Both the position numbers and the translations under genes were made by a program. DNA of 64,000 nt from the NCBI RefSeq assembly GCF_003243465.1, contig NZ_QFQZ01000015.1, positions 1 to 64,000 of the forward strand, in the 5' to 3' direction. Under the pieces are notes generated by a model. It was not told where the DNA came from. It saw nothing but the letters and a program-made list of their open reading frames with translations, and made no database searches. Source of the stretch: Caulobacter segnis. GTDB taxonomy: Bacteria > Pseudomonadota > Alphaproteobacteria > Caulobacterales > Caulobacteraceae. Shown piece by piece: positions 18,272 to 27,025 of the stretch. Numbering within the stretch: the first letter of the stretch is position 1; each line of letters begins with the position of its first letter.

Positions 18272-18532
18272 ATGGAGCGCGTCGAGGGCTTCGAGATCGA
18301 TTTCCATGGTTCGCTGGCCGAGCCCATCACCCTGGGCGGGGTGCCGCGCGGCCTGGCCGTGCTGATCGGCACCCTGACGGCGGTACTCGCGCTCGGACTC
18401 CAGGCCCCGCTGATCGGCGTGCCGCTCGGCCTGGCGCTCTGGGGCGGCGCCTACGCGCTCGCCCGCCAGGACGCGTACGTCTTCGACATTCTTCGCCGGC
18501 ACGTGCGCCAGCCGGCCTGGCTCGACGGATAG
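18272..18532 (+). CDS. trbD: TrbD/VirB3-family inner membrane protein
   Basis: 86 residues. The opening FEIDFHGSLAEPITLGGVPR followed by a long hydrophobic hairpin (AVLIGTLTAVLALGLQAPLI) is typical of VirB3/TrbD. The gene follows trbC with no gap and lies 10 bases before trbE. It acts in the type IV secretion channel next to the VirB4-type ATPase. Confidence 0.87.
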   Translation: MERVEGFEIDFHGSLAEPITLGGVPRGLAVLIGTLTAVLALGLQAPLIGVPLGLALWGGAYALARQDAYVFDILRRHVRQPAWLDG

Positions 18533-18542
18533 GACCAGGCCG

Positions 18543-20999
18543 ATGCTGTTCCTGGGCGAGTACCGCAGAAAGTCCAGCCGCCTGTTCGACCACCTGCCCT
18601 GGGCGCTGTTGATCGCGCCGGGCGTGGTGCTCAACAAGGACGGCGCCTTTCAACAGACCCTGGCCTTCCGGGGCCCGGACCTGGCCAGCGCCACCGACAT
18701 CGGCCTGGTGGCCGCGCGCGCCCAGATCAACAACGCCCTGCGCCGTCTGGGCTCGCGCTGGTGCCTCCATGTCGAGGCTGTCCGCCGGCCCTCTCGCGCC
18801 TACCCCGCCGCGGCCTATCCCGATCCGGTCAGCCACCTCGTCGACGAGGAGCGGCGTCTGGATTTCGAGGCCGAGGGCGTTCACTTCGAGAGCCGCTATT
18901 TTCTGACCCTGTGCTTCCTGCCGCCGGAAGACGCCGTCGGCGCGGCCCGCAGCCTCCTGGTGGAGAACCTGCCCGACGGCAAGGGCGCCGACGCGTTCTA
19001 CCGGGCCGCGCTCGAGGAGTTCCGGGCCGCCGTCGCCAGCCTGCGCGACATCCTCGCTAGCGTCCTGCCGATGGTCGCGCCGCTCGACGACGCCGAGACC
19101 CTGACCTATCTGCACGCCTGCGTCTCGACCAAGGCCCATCCGATCGTCCCGCCGCCGGCGCCGGCCTATCTCGACGCCTTCCTCACCGACGACGACCTTC
19201 AGGGCGGTCTCTACCCGCGACTGGGCGGCCACTACCTGCGCACCCTGTCGGTGCGCGCCTACCCGGCCGCGTCCTGGCCGGGGATCCTCGACCAGCTCAA
19301 CGGCCTTGGTCTTTCCTATCGCTGGGTGACCCGTTTCCTGCCGCTCGACAAGGAGGACGCGCGCAAGGCCGTCACCACCTTGCGCAAGCGCTGGTTCGCC
19401 AAGCGCAAGGGCATACTGGCGCTTCTGAAGGAGGCGATCACCAAGGAGCCGTCGGTCCTGGAGGATCCCGACGCGGCCCAGAAGGCCCATGACGCCGACG
19501 CGGCCCTGGCGGTGCTCGGCGACGATCTGGCCGCCCTCGGTTACCTCACCCCCACCATCACCCTGACCCACCCCGACCCCGACGTGTTGGCCGCCCAGGT
19601 CCGCCAGGTCGAGAGCGTGGTCAATCGGGCCGGCTTCGTGGCCAAGGTCGAGGACCTCAACGCCGTGGAGGCGTGGCTGGGGAGCCTGCCCGGCCATGCC
19701 TATGCCGACCAGCGCCGGCCCTTGGTCAGCACGCTCAATCTCTGCGACATGCTGCCGGTCTCGGCGATCTGGCCCGGCCCCGACCGCAATGGCCACCTGA
19801 CGGCCGAGTGCGCCAAGCGCGGCGACCCCGGCCCCCAGCCGCCCTTGATGCACGCCCTGACGGGCGAGGCCACGCCCTTCCGGCTCGACCTCTTCCAGGG
19901 CGACGTCGGCCACGCTCTGGTCGGCGGCCCCACGGGCGCGGGCAAGTCGGTGCTGCTCAACACCCTGGCCCTGCAATGGCGACGCTATCCGCAGGCTCAG
20001 GTGCGCATCTTCGACAAGGGTTTCAGCGCCCGCGCGCCCGCCCTTCTGGTCGGCGGCGACTGGTACGACCTGTCCGGCGGGGCGGACCTGGCCTTCCAGC
20101 CGCTGGCCGAGATCGACGACCCGGAAGAGCGGGTCTGGGCCCAGGGCTGGATCGAGGATCTGCTGGTCGCGGGCGGGGTCGTCCTGGAGCCGGCCGTGCG
20201 CGAAAGCATCTGGACGGCGCTGGCCAGCGTCGCGGCCGGACCTCGCGAACAGCGGACGCTGACCATGCTGGCGGCCACGCTGCAGGACCGCGGACTGAAG
20301 GCGGCGCTGGCGCCCTTCACCCTGGCCGGACCCTATGGGCGGCTGCTCGACGCGTCGCGAGCGACCCTGAACGCCAGTCCCTGGCAAGTCTTCGAGATGG
20401 GCGAACTCCTGGCCAGCCGCACGGCCGCAGGTCCCGTCCTGACCTATCTGTTTCATCTCCTGGCCAAGGACTTCGACGGCCGGCCGACCCTGCTGGTGCT
20501 CGAGGAGGCCTTCCTGCTCCTGGAGTCGACGGCCTTCGCCGCCAAGATCCGCGAGTGGCTGCTCACCCTGCGCAAGCGCAACGTGGCGGTGATCTTCGTC
20601 ACGCCCAGTCTGAAGGCGGTGCTGGAGTCGTCGATCGCCGGGGCGCTGCTGGAAGGGTGCCCGACCCGGATCTTCCTGCCCAATCCGGACGCCCGCGCGC
20701 CTGAGATGGCCAAGCTCTATGCCGCCTTCGGCCTCAACGCCCGGCAGGTGTCGATCATCGCCAGCGCCAGTCCCAAGCGCGAATACTACTACCAGAGCGC
20801 GGCCGGAAACCGCCTGTTCGAACTGGGCCTGGGTCCAGTGGCGCTGGCCGCGGCCGGGTCGGCCTCGCCCGGCGACCAGGCCCTGATCGGCCGCCTCCTG
20901 GCCGAGCACGGTCGCGCCGGCTTCCCCGCGGCCTTCTATCGGGCCAAGGGCCTGGCCGAGGTCGCCGAGTTCCTGGACCAGGTCCGCCATGCGGCCTGA
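18543..20999 (+). CDS. trbE: TrbE/VirB4-family conjugation ATPase
   Basis: 818 residues, the usual length. The N-terminal half has MLFLGEYRRKSSRLFDHLPW and the family's membrane-associated domain. Walker A is VGGPTGAGKSVLLN at about 460-473 and Walker B is LLVLEEAFLLLES near 650. It powers assembly of the transfer apparatus and substrate movement. The stop overlaps the start of the small membrane gene that follows. A very long open frame runs antisense to it but is a base-composition effect. Confidence 0.95.
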   Translation: MLFLGEYRRKSSRLFDHLPWALLIAPGVVLNKDGAFQQTLAFRGPDLASATDIGLVAARAQINNALRRLGSRWCLHVEAVRRPSRAYPAAAYPDPVSHLVDEERRLDFEAEGVHFESRYFLTLCFLPPEDAVGAARSLLVENLPDGKGADAFYRAALEEFRAAVASLRDILASVLPMVAPLDDAETLTYLHACVSTKAHPIVPPPAPAYLDAFLTDDDLQGGLYPRLGGHYLRTLSVRAYPAASWPGILDQLNGLGLSYRWVTRFLPLDKEDARKAVTTLRKRWFAKRKGILALLKEAITKEPSVLEDPDAAQKAHDADAALAVLGDDLAALGYLTPTITLTHPDPDVLAAQVRQVESVVNRAGFVAKVEDLNAVEAWLGSLPGHAYADQRRPLVSTLNLCDMLPVSAIWPGPDRNGHLTAECAKRGDPGPQPPLMHALTGEATPFRLDLFQGDVGHALVGGPTGAGKSVLLNTLALQWRRYPQAQVRIFDKGFSARAPALLVGGDWYDLSGGADLAFQPLAEIDDPEERVWAQGWIEDLLVAGGVVLEPAVRESIWTALASVAAGPREQRTLTMLAATLQDRGLKAALAPFTLAGPYGRLLDASRATLNASPWQVFEMGELLASRTAAGPVLTYLFHLLAKDFDGRPTLLVLEEAFLLLESTAFAAKIREWLLTLRKRNVAVIFVTPSLKAVLESSIAGALLEGCPTRIFLPNPDARAPEMAKLYAAFGLNARQVSIIASASPKREYYYQSAAGNRLFELGLGPVALAAAGSASPGDQALIGRLLAEHGRAGFPAAFYRAKGLAEVAEFLDQVRHAA

Positions 21000-21261
21000 T
21001 CCGCGCCTTGGGCTCTGGGGGCGGCTACCGGCCGCCTGGACGGCGAGCCCGCGTCGGCGACGCCTGGCCTTTGTCGCCCTGGTCGCGCCCGGTGCGGTGA
21101 TGGCCGTCGCCGGCGCGCAGATCCTGGTCAGCCCGCCGCTGCTGGCCGCCGGCGTCGCCTGGCTGGCGGCGGCGCTCGCGGTGCGATGGGCGTCCGAGCC
21201 GCGCTTCCTGGCCCTCGAGGCCGAGGACCTGTCCACGCCCGAGGAGGAGAGGGTCTCATGA
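20989..21261 (+). CDS. Small two-helix membrane protein of the conjugation operon
   Basis: 90 residues. It overlaps the end of trbE by 11 bases and the trbJ start by an ATGA. Two hydrophobic stretches (about 27-45 and 48-66) and a short acidic tail (EDLSTPEEERVS) are visible. I do not recognise a named family. Its fixed position suggests an accessory part of the transfer channel in this lineage. Confidence 0.7.
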   Translation: MRPDPRLGLWGRLPAAWTASPRRRRLAFVALVAPGAVMAVAGAQILVSPPLLAAGVAWLAAALAVRWASEPRFLALEAEDLSTPEEERVS

Positions 21262-21983
21262 TCGTTTGTCGCCGCCGCGTGCTGCGTCTGGCGTTGGCTC
21301 CGCTGCTGAGTCCGCTGCTGGCGGGAGCCTTGGCCGGGACCGCCCACGCCCAGGTCACCGTCTATGATCCCGCCGCCGTCGCCCAGATGCTCAAGCAGGT
21401 CAGCCAGGGCCTGCAGCAGATCCAGGCCCTCCAGGCGCAGCTGGCCAACTCCCAGCGCATGCTCCAGACCCTGGGCCTGGACGTCACCGGTCCGCTGCGC
21501 GAGATCGCGGGCCAAGCCACGGCCCTGCTGCGCCAGGCCCAGGGCCTGGGCTACACCGCCGCCGACATCAGCCGCGACTTCTCCGCGCTTTATCCGGGCG
21601 ACCTGGCTGGCCTGACCCCAGCAGCCCTGGCCGACAAGCTGAAGGCCTGGAGCCAGGCCAGCCGCCAGACGCTGCAGGACGCCCTCCAGGTCCAGAACCA
21701 GATCGCCCAGGCCCAGGGCGCGACGGCCGGCGCGGTCGGCGCGGCGGTGGACGCCTCCCAGGCCGCGGCCGGGCAGACGGCCGCGGTCCAGGCCACCAAC
21801 CAATTGCTGGCGGCGCTCTCAACCCAGCTCACCCAACTGCAGACCCTGCTGATCACGCAAGGTCGGCAGGCCCAGACCTATGAGGCCGAGCGCCGCGCGC
21901 TCGTCAGTAAGGGCGAGGCCGACCGCCAGCGCGCATCGGTCCTTCCCGCCCCGCCGCCCCGCAACATCCGGACAGCGTTCTGA
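21258..21983 (+). CDS. trbJ: TrbJ/VirB5-family conjugal transfer protein
   Basis: 241 residues from the ATG at 21258, in an ATGA overlap with the preceding gene. A signal peptide ends at AGTAHAQV. The mature part is alpha-helical and Gln/Ala rich (VSQGLQQIQALQAQLANSQR), typical of VirB5/TrbJ minor pilus proteins. Its stop overlaps the start of the lipoprotein gene. The protein is periplasmic or at the pilus tip. Confidence 0.88.
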   Translation: MIVCRRRVLRLALAPLLSPLLAGALAGTAHAQVTVYDPAAVAQMLKQVSQGLQQIQALQAQLANSQRMLQTLGLDVTGPLREIAGQATALLRQAQGLGYTAADISRDFSALYPGDLAGLTPAALADKLKAWSQASRQTLQDALQVQNQIAQAQGATAGAVGAAVDASQAAAGQTAAVQATNQLLAALSTQLTQLQTLLITQGRQAQTYEAERRALVSKGEADRQRASVLPAPPPRNIRTAF

Positions 21984-22228
21984 TGCGCCCCTCGATCCTC
22001 ATCCCCGTCCTCTTCGCCCTGGCCGCGGCCCTGGCCGCGTGCGTGCCCGACACCCCCTCCAAGCCCAGCGCCGCCGGCTGCACGGCCGAGGAGATGCGCA
22101 CGCGCAAGGCGACCACTGCGGCCTGCGAAGCTGAGTTCAAGGCCCTGCTCGACCAGGCCGAGGCCGACCGGCGGCGCAATTCGCAGATCCCGTCCTCGGC
22201 GCCGGCGCCGACCCGCGACCGGTTCTGA
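21983..22228 (+). CDS. TrbK-like small lipoprotein, possible entry exclusion
   Basis: 81 residues with a lipobox LAAALAAC at about 13-20, then a short soluble part with CTAEEMRTRKATTAACEAEF. Position between trbJ and trbL is where TrbK, the entry-exclusion lipoprotein, lies in RP4-type systems. Sequence similarity to TrbK is only in size, lipobox and place, so the role in blocking redundant transfer is an inference. Confidence 0.7.
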   Translation: MRPSILIPVLFALAAALAACVPDTPSKPSAAGCTAEEMRTRKATTAACEAEFKALLDQAEADRRRNSQIPSSAPAPTRDRF

Positions 22229-22236
22229 GGGCGGCG

Positions 22237-23460
22237 ATGACGACCGCCTCGCCCGCCGCCATCGACGACCTGCTCGACCGCTACACCAGCCAGGTCGGCT
22301 CGGGGTTCGGGCTGATCCAGGGCGACGTGCAGACGACGTTCGGCATTCTGATGATCATCAGCCTGGGGCTGTCGGCGCTGCTGTGGGCCCTGGACGAGCA
22401 CCAGAACGTGCCGGCCGCCCTGGTGCGCAAGATCCTCCTGTTCGGCTTCTTCGCCTGGCTGATCTCGGGCTGGAAGGCGCTGACCCTGACGGTGATCAAC
22501 GGCTTTGCGGCCCTGGGTCTGAAGGCCGGCGGCGGAGCGCTGACGGTCGGCGACCTGATGCAGCCCTCCAAGGTGGCCATCGACGGGATGAAGGTCGCGT
22601 TCGACCTGCTCAAATATATCGGCCGGCTGGCGAGCGAGGGCATGGGCGTGGGGTTCTTCACCCACATAGACGCCATCCTGATCACCGCGGTGGCGGCCAT
22701 CGGCGTGATCCTGGCCTTCATGGTGCTGGCCGTGGAAATCGCCGTCACCATCGTGGAGTTCTACATCGTCACCCTGATCGGCTTCGTCACCGTGCCGTTC
22801 GGCATCCTGACCCAGACCGCCTTCATGTCCGAGCGCGCCATCGGCTATGTCGTGGCGGTCGGGGCCAAGGTGATGGCCCTGGCCCTGGTGGTCTCGATCG
22901 GCGAGCAGATCTTCGCCAGCTACACGGTCTCGGCCGAACCGACCTGGGCGGAGTCCTGCGGACTGCTGCTGGCCGCCCTGCTGATCGTCATGCTGGCCTT
23001 CAAGGTTCCGGCCGTCGCCGCGGCCCAGATCACCGGCGGACCCCAGCTCAGCGCCGGCTCGGCCGCGGCCGGAGCCGTGGGCCTGGCGGCGACTATCGGC
23101 GGCGCGGCCCTGGTCGGTCGCTGGGCCATGGGCGCGGGCGCGGCGGCCGGCTCGGCGTCATCGGCCCGGTCGGCTTCGCGCCTGCCGCCCGGCGGCGGTG
23201 CGGCTCGCGGCGGTTCTGCGGGCGGGCCCACGGGCGGATCGGGCGGCGGCGCAGGCGGCGGTTCGGGGGCGGGCCCGGTGGCCGGGGCGCGCAAGGCCGC
23301 GACGACCAGCGCCGTCGTCGGACGCGCGCGCGCCGCCTATCCACCGCCCTCTTCGGCCTCGCGCGGGGCGTTGGACGAGCCGCCGCCTGAACCGCCGGCC
23401 GGCGAGCCCACGCCGCCCGACGAGTGGGAGCCAGATCCGCCCCGTCCGCCCAAACCGTGA
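22237..23460 (+). CDS. trbL: TrbL/VirB6-family channel protein
   Basis: 407 residues. About five to seven hydrophobic segments lie in the first 270 residues, including VEIAVTIVEFYIVTLIGFVT and VPFGILTQTAFMSERAIGY, which is a TrbL/VirB6 hallmark. From about residue 300 the chain is Gly-, Ala- and Pro-rich low-complexity sequence ending in PPRPPKP, common in TrbL C-terminal tails. It forms the inner-membrane pore of the transfer system. Confidence 0.92.
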   Translation: MTTASPAAIDDLLDRYTSQVGSGFGLIQGDVQTTFGILMIISLGLSALLWALDEHQNVPAALVRKILLFGFFAWLISGWKALTLTVINGFAALGLKAGGGALTVGDLMQPSKVAIDGMKVAFDLLKYIGRLASEGMGVGFFTHIDAILITAVAAIGVILAFMVLAVEIAVTIVEFYIVTLIGFVTVPFGILTQTAFMSERAIGYVVAVGAKVMALALVVSIGEQIFASYTVSAEPTWAESCGLLLAALLIVMLAFKVPAVAAAQITGGPQLSAGSAAAGAVGLAATIGGAALVGRWAMGAGAAAGSASSARSASRLPPGGGAARGGSAGGPTGGSGGGAGGGSGAGPVAGARKAATTSAVVGRARAAYPPPSSASRGALDEPPPEPPAGEPTPPDEWEPDPPRPPKP

Positions 23461-23471
23461 AGGGAGCCACG

Positions 23472-24161
23472 ATGTCGTCCAACGCCTTCAAGCGCCCGCA
23501 GGACCGCTACGGCGCGTCCACGCCGGCCGAGACCCCCTATCACCGCGCCGCCCAGGTCTGGGACGAGCGCATCGGTTCGGCCAGGGTCCAGGCCCGGAGC
23601 TGGCGGATGATGGCCTTCGGCTGTCTGGCCCTGGCGGGCCTCAGCACGGGAGCCTTTCTCTATGTGCAGCTCAAGCGCCCGATCGCCACCTACGCCATTC
23701 CGTTCGACCGTTACGGTCAGCCCGGTCGCGTCGAACTGGTCGACCGCGCCTACCGGCCGGACGACGCGATCAAGGCCAGCTTCGTGCGCGAGTTCGTTGA
23801 GCGCGTGCGGTCCAAGAGCACCGATCCGGTGGTGCTGCGCGACAACTGGACCCGGGCCACCCGGATGACCAACCAGGCCGCGCGCGCCAGCCTGGTCCAG
23901 TACGGCCAGGACCACGATCCGGCCGCGCGGCTCGGGCAGGAGGCGATCGCCGTCGAGATCGCCTCGGTGCTGCCCCGCAGCCCGACCACCTTCCAGGTCC
24001 AGTGGCGCGAAACGACCTATCTGCAAGGCGTGGCCGGTCTGCCGGTGCGCTGGACAGGCCTCTTCACTCTGGGGCCGCGGCCGCCGAAGACCGAGGCCGA
24101 GCTCTTCGGCAACCCCCGCGGCCTGGAAATCACCAGCTTCCAATGGAGCCGCGACCTATGA
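23472..24161 (+). CDS. trbF: TrbF/VirB8-family protein
   Basis: 229 residues from the ATG at 23472 behind AGGGAG. One transmembrane helix (MAFGCLALAGLSTGAFLYVQ) near 40-60 is followed by a periplasmic VirB8-like domain with IATYAIPFDRYGQPGRVEL and LGPRPPKTEAELFGNPRGL. It bridges inner-membrane and core-complex parts. The stop overlaps the trbG start. Confidence 0.92.
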   Translation: MSSNAFKRPQDRYGASTPAETPYHRAAQVWDERIGSARVQARSWRMMAFGCLALAGLSTGAFLYVQLKRPIATYAIPFDRYGQPGRVELVDRAYRPDDAIKASFVREFVERVRSKSTDPVVLRDNWTRATRMTNQAARASLVQYGQDHDPAARLGQEAIAVEIASVLPRSPTTFQVQWRETTYLQGVAGLPVRWTGLFTLGPRPPKTEAELFGNPRGLEITSFQWSRDL

Positions 24162-25264
24162 GCTTGCGCCACAATCGGCCGGCCCGCGCCCTGGCCCTGA
24201 TCGCCGCCCTGTCCTGCGCGCCCCTGGCGGCGGCTTCGTCCCCGACGCCCTCTCCTGCGGCTTCGGCGCCTTCGGTCAGCCGCCCCGCCGTTCTGCCGCC
24301 GGTCCCTGTGGCCGTAAGTCCAGGCGATCCTGCAACGCCCGGCGTCGGGCGCGCCGCGCCAACGGGGCAGGCGCAGGCGGGGGCCTCAATAGCGACGACG
24401 CCACGGGCGTCGACGACCCGCAGCGCTGGCGGCGTAGGAGGCGAGCGCCGTCCGCCATCGCGGCGGCGCGCCGCGCTCGGCCCGACCCTGGCGCGCCCTC
24501 TGGCGGCCCTGCAGCGGGCCAACGCCGTGGCGCGTGACGGTCCGTCCAGCGGCGTATTCGTCAACTCGGCGCTCTATCATGCGTTCGAGCCGGGTCGCCT
24601 CTATGCGATCCACACCAGCCCCAGGTTCCTGACCACCATCGCCTTGCGACCCGGCGAGAAGCTGATCGCCAAGGCCGCCGGCGACACCGTGCGCTGGGTG
24701 CTGGGTGAGACCGAGTCCGGCGCCGGCGAGGCCCAGCAGGTGATCGTCCTGGTCAAGCCGATGCGCAGCGGTCTGCGCACCAACCTGGTGCTGACCACCG
24801 ACCAAAGGACCTATCTGATCGACGCGGTCTCCACCGACAGCGGCGCCTATACCAGCGTCCTGTCCTGGACCTATCCGCAGGAGGAGGCGCGAGAAAGGGC
24901 GGCCGAGGCCGCGCGCCGCGCGGCGGCCGCCGAGCAGATGGCGGCGGTCCAGTCCGCCGTGCCCGTCGAGCGCCTGGATTTTCGCTATGCGATCACGCCG
25001 CTGAAGGGCCGCGCGCCGGCCTGGACCCCGGTGCGGGTCTTCGACGACGGCGCCAAGACCTATATCGAGTTCCCGCCCGATCTTGCGGTGCGCGAGGCGC
25101 CGCCCGTCTTCCTGCTCGACGCCGATGATCAGGCCCAACTGGTCAACTCGCGACTCGCGGGCCGCTATCTGGTGGTCGACCGCGTCATCGATCGGGCCGA
25201 ACTGCGCCTTGGCGACAAGAAGCCGGTGATCGTGCGGCTGACCCGACAGGGCGACCGGCCGTGA
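24158..25264 (+). CDS. trbG: TrbG/VirB9-family protein with an added low-complexity N-terminal region
   Basis: 368 residues starting in an ATGA overlap with trbF. After the signal peptide (LALIAALSCAPLAAASS) there are about 100 residues of Ala/Pro/Arg-rich sequence not usual for the family. The conserved VirB9 fold follows: ALYHAFEPGRLYAIHTSPRF, GDTVRWVLGETESG and a C-terminal beta domain with LVNSRLAGRYLVVDRVIDRA. It forms part of the outer-membrane core complex with TrbI. Confidence 0.92.
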   Translation: MSLRHNRPARALALIAALSCAPLAAASSPTPSPAASAPSVSRPAVLPPVPVAVSPGDPATPGVGRAAPTGQAQAGASIATTPRASTTRSAGGVGGERRPPSRRRAALGPTLARPLAALQRANAVARDGPSSGVFVNSALYHAFEPGRLYAIHTSPRFLTTIALRPGEKLIAKAAGDTVRWVLGETESGAGEAQQVIVLVKPMRSGLRTNLVLTTDQRTYLIDAVSTDSGAYTSVLSWTYPQEEARERAAEAARRAAAAEQMAAVQSAVPVERLDFRYAITPLKGRAPAWTPVRVFDDGAKTYIEFPPDLAVREAPPVFLLDADDQAQLVNSRLAGRYLVVDRVIDRAELRLGDKKPVIVRLTRQGDRP

Positions 25265-26478
25265 GCGTCGAGCCGCCTATCGCCGAGCCAGGTGGGCCGG
25301 ACGCCCCGCGCAGCCGTCAGCCCCCAAAATCCCCGGCCGAAGGCGTGCTCGTCGCGCCGCGTCGGCCCATCACCCGCTATCGTCCGGCGGTGATCGCCGC
25401 CGTGGCCGGCGCCGTGGTCCTGGTGATCGGGGCCGGGTTCATGCTCGGCATGGACCAGACCTCGGCGCGCCGCGCCGCCACGCCGGAGCCGCCCGGTCCA
25501 GGACCCGAAGGACCAAGCCTCGTCGAGGAGCGCCTGCCGGCGCGCTACGATGACGCCGCCGCCCTCCCCCCGCCGGCGGGGTATGCCGTCCCTGGCGAGA
25601 CGGCCACGGGTCCCCAGCCGTCCGCGACGCCGGCGTCCCCGGCCCCGCCGCCGGTGTCGCCCGAGGTCCAGCGGGCCCGCCAGGAAACCCTGGCCGCGCG
25701 CGCTTCGGCGCCGTTCTTCGGCGGCGCGGGCGGCGGCTCGACCGTGCGGGCCGCGGCCGAGGCCGCGCCCCCGGCCATCCCGGCGTCTTTCGCGCCCTCG
25801 CCGGCGCCCAGCGCGGCGTCCCCCAAGGAGCAGTTCATCGCCGCGGCCGCCGCGCATGGGCCGCAGGCCCCGATCCTGCCTCGGCCGCCCCTCTCGCCCT
25901 ACGAGGTCAAGGCCGGCTCGCTAATCCCGGCCGCCCTGGTGACCGGCATCAATTCCGACCTGCCCGGGCCGGTGATCGCCCAGGTCACCGAACCTGTCTT
26001 CGATCATCGCACCGGCCGCGTCGTCCTGATCCCCCAGGGCGCGCGGCTGATCGGCCGCTACGACAGCCAGGTGGGCTATGGCCAGGAGCGGGTGCTGGTC
26101 GTCTGGACCCAGATCGTCTTTCCAAGCGGTCGCAGCGTCGATCTGGGCGCCATGGTCGGGCTGGACGCGGCCGGGATGAGCGGGCTGACAGGGAAGACCG
26201 ATCGCCATCTGCCGGTGCTGGCGCGGGCTATCGGTCTTTCCACCCTGATTTCGATCAGCGGGGCCGCGGCCCAGAACAGCGCAGGCCGGAAGGACGACCA
26301 GGTCGTGCTGCAGGACGCGGCCGGCGGGATCGCCGCCTCGGCCAGCCAGACCGGTCAGCGTCTGGTCGAGCGCGATCTGCAGAGGGCGCCGACCTTGCGC
26401 ATCGCGCCCGGCCAGCTCGTCCGCGTGCTGATCGATCGCGATCTCGTCCTGCCACCGGAAGGCGCGTCATCCCCTTGA
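25261..26478 (+). CDS. trbI: TrbI/VirB10-family core complex protein
   Basis: 405 residues from a GTG that overlaps the trbG stop. A short cytoplasmic part is followed by one transmembrane helix (VIAAVAGAVVLVIGAGFMLG) and a Pro/Ala-rich linker. The C-terminal VirB10 barrel has AGSLIPAALVTGINSDLPGP, LIPQGARLIGRYDSQVGYGQ and PGQLVRVLIDRDLVLPP. It spans both membranes. It ends the mating-pair block. Confidence 0.95.
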   Translation: MSVEPPIAEPGGPDAPRSRQPPKSPAEGVLVAPRRPITRYRPAVIAAVAGAVVLVIGAGFMLGMDQTSARRAATPEPPGPGPEGPSLVEERLPARYDDAAALPPPAGYAVPGETATGPQPSATPASPAPPPVSPEVQRARQETLAARASAPFFGGAGGGSTVRAAAEAAPPAIPASFAPSPAPSAASPKEQFIAAAAAHGPQAPILPRPPLSPYEVKAGSLIPAALVTGINSDLPGPVIAQVTEPVFDHRTGRVVLIPQGARLIGRYDSQVGYGQERVLVVWTQIVFPSGRSVDLGAMVGLDAAGMSGLTGKTDRHLPVLARAIGLSTLISISGAAAQNSAGRKDDQVVLQDAAGGIAASASQTGQRLVERDLQRAPTLRIAPGQLVRVLIDRDLVLPPEGASSP

Positions 26479-26605
26479 ATAACCAAGCAATGGAGCGCGC
26501 CCCGATTCCCAGACAGATCAAGGGTCATTATTCGCTTAACGCGGGTGTTTCGCCGTTCACCTTTATTAGTTGGCCGGCTGGAATCGCGATCTTATCGGCG
26601 ACGCC

Positions 26606-26842
26606 ATGAAGACCGCTCACGATCTTGCATATCAGGCTGAATACCAGAAGCGCCTTCGCGCCGCGGCCCGCGCGGCCGGCAAGACGCAACTGAACGGCAT
26701 GGTCGGCAAACGCTTCGTCGAACTGCTTGACGCGATGAAGGCCGAGCGGGGCTTCGCCAATCGAATGGAGGCCCTCGAGCACGTGTTCGAGGTCTATTTC
26801 GATGGGGGCGACGAGGAAAGGAAACACGCCGTGAGCGCATAG
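26606..26842 (+). CDS. Small regulator-like protein, possibly ribbon-helix-helix
   Basis: 78 residues from the ATG at 26606. It is basic at the N-terminus (EYQKRLRAAARAAGKTQLNG) and has GFANRMEALEHVFEVYFDG, which could be a short strand-helix-helix unit. I do not recognise a specific family. It is a single-gene unit between trbI and repC, closed by a hairpin, and may regulate either. Confidence 0.5.
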   Translation: MKTAHDLAYQAEYQKRLRAAARAAGKTQLNGMVGKRFVELLDAMKAERGFANRMEALEHVFEVYFDGGDEERKHAVSA

Positions 26843-26845
26843 AAA

Positions 26846-26873
26846 AACCCGGCTCGCTGTAACGCGCCGGGTT
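26846..26873. terminator. Hairpin after the small regulator-like gene
   Basis: AACCCGGC and GCCGGGTT form an 8-base-pair stem with a 12-base loop, flanked by an A run on the left. On the minus strand it is followed by TTTTTC, on the plus strand only by TTCTCC. It probably separates the small gene from repC. Confidence 0.5.
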
Positions 26874-27025
26874 CTCCAGGTCATTCGCTAGACGGGGCGC
26901 CAACCCCGACCGAGCTCTGCTTCCTGCTCTTTCTAACCGAATCACCGACATCGCTGCAATCCAAAAACGCGCGTTCGCGCGACGGGAACCTGTGCGCCTG
27001 CGGCCTCTCCAAGGAGGAGCAGAAG

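Noticed and set aside
18327..21803. Open frame of more than 1100 codons antisense to trbD-trbE-trbJ
   Set aside because: Produced by high GC in third positions; the sense frames carry clear Trb families and the antisense product has no recognisable domain.
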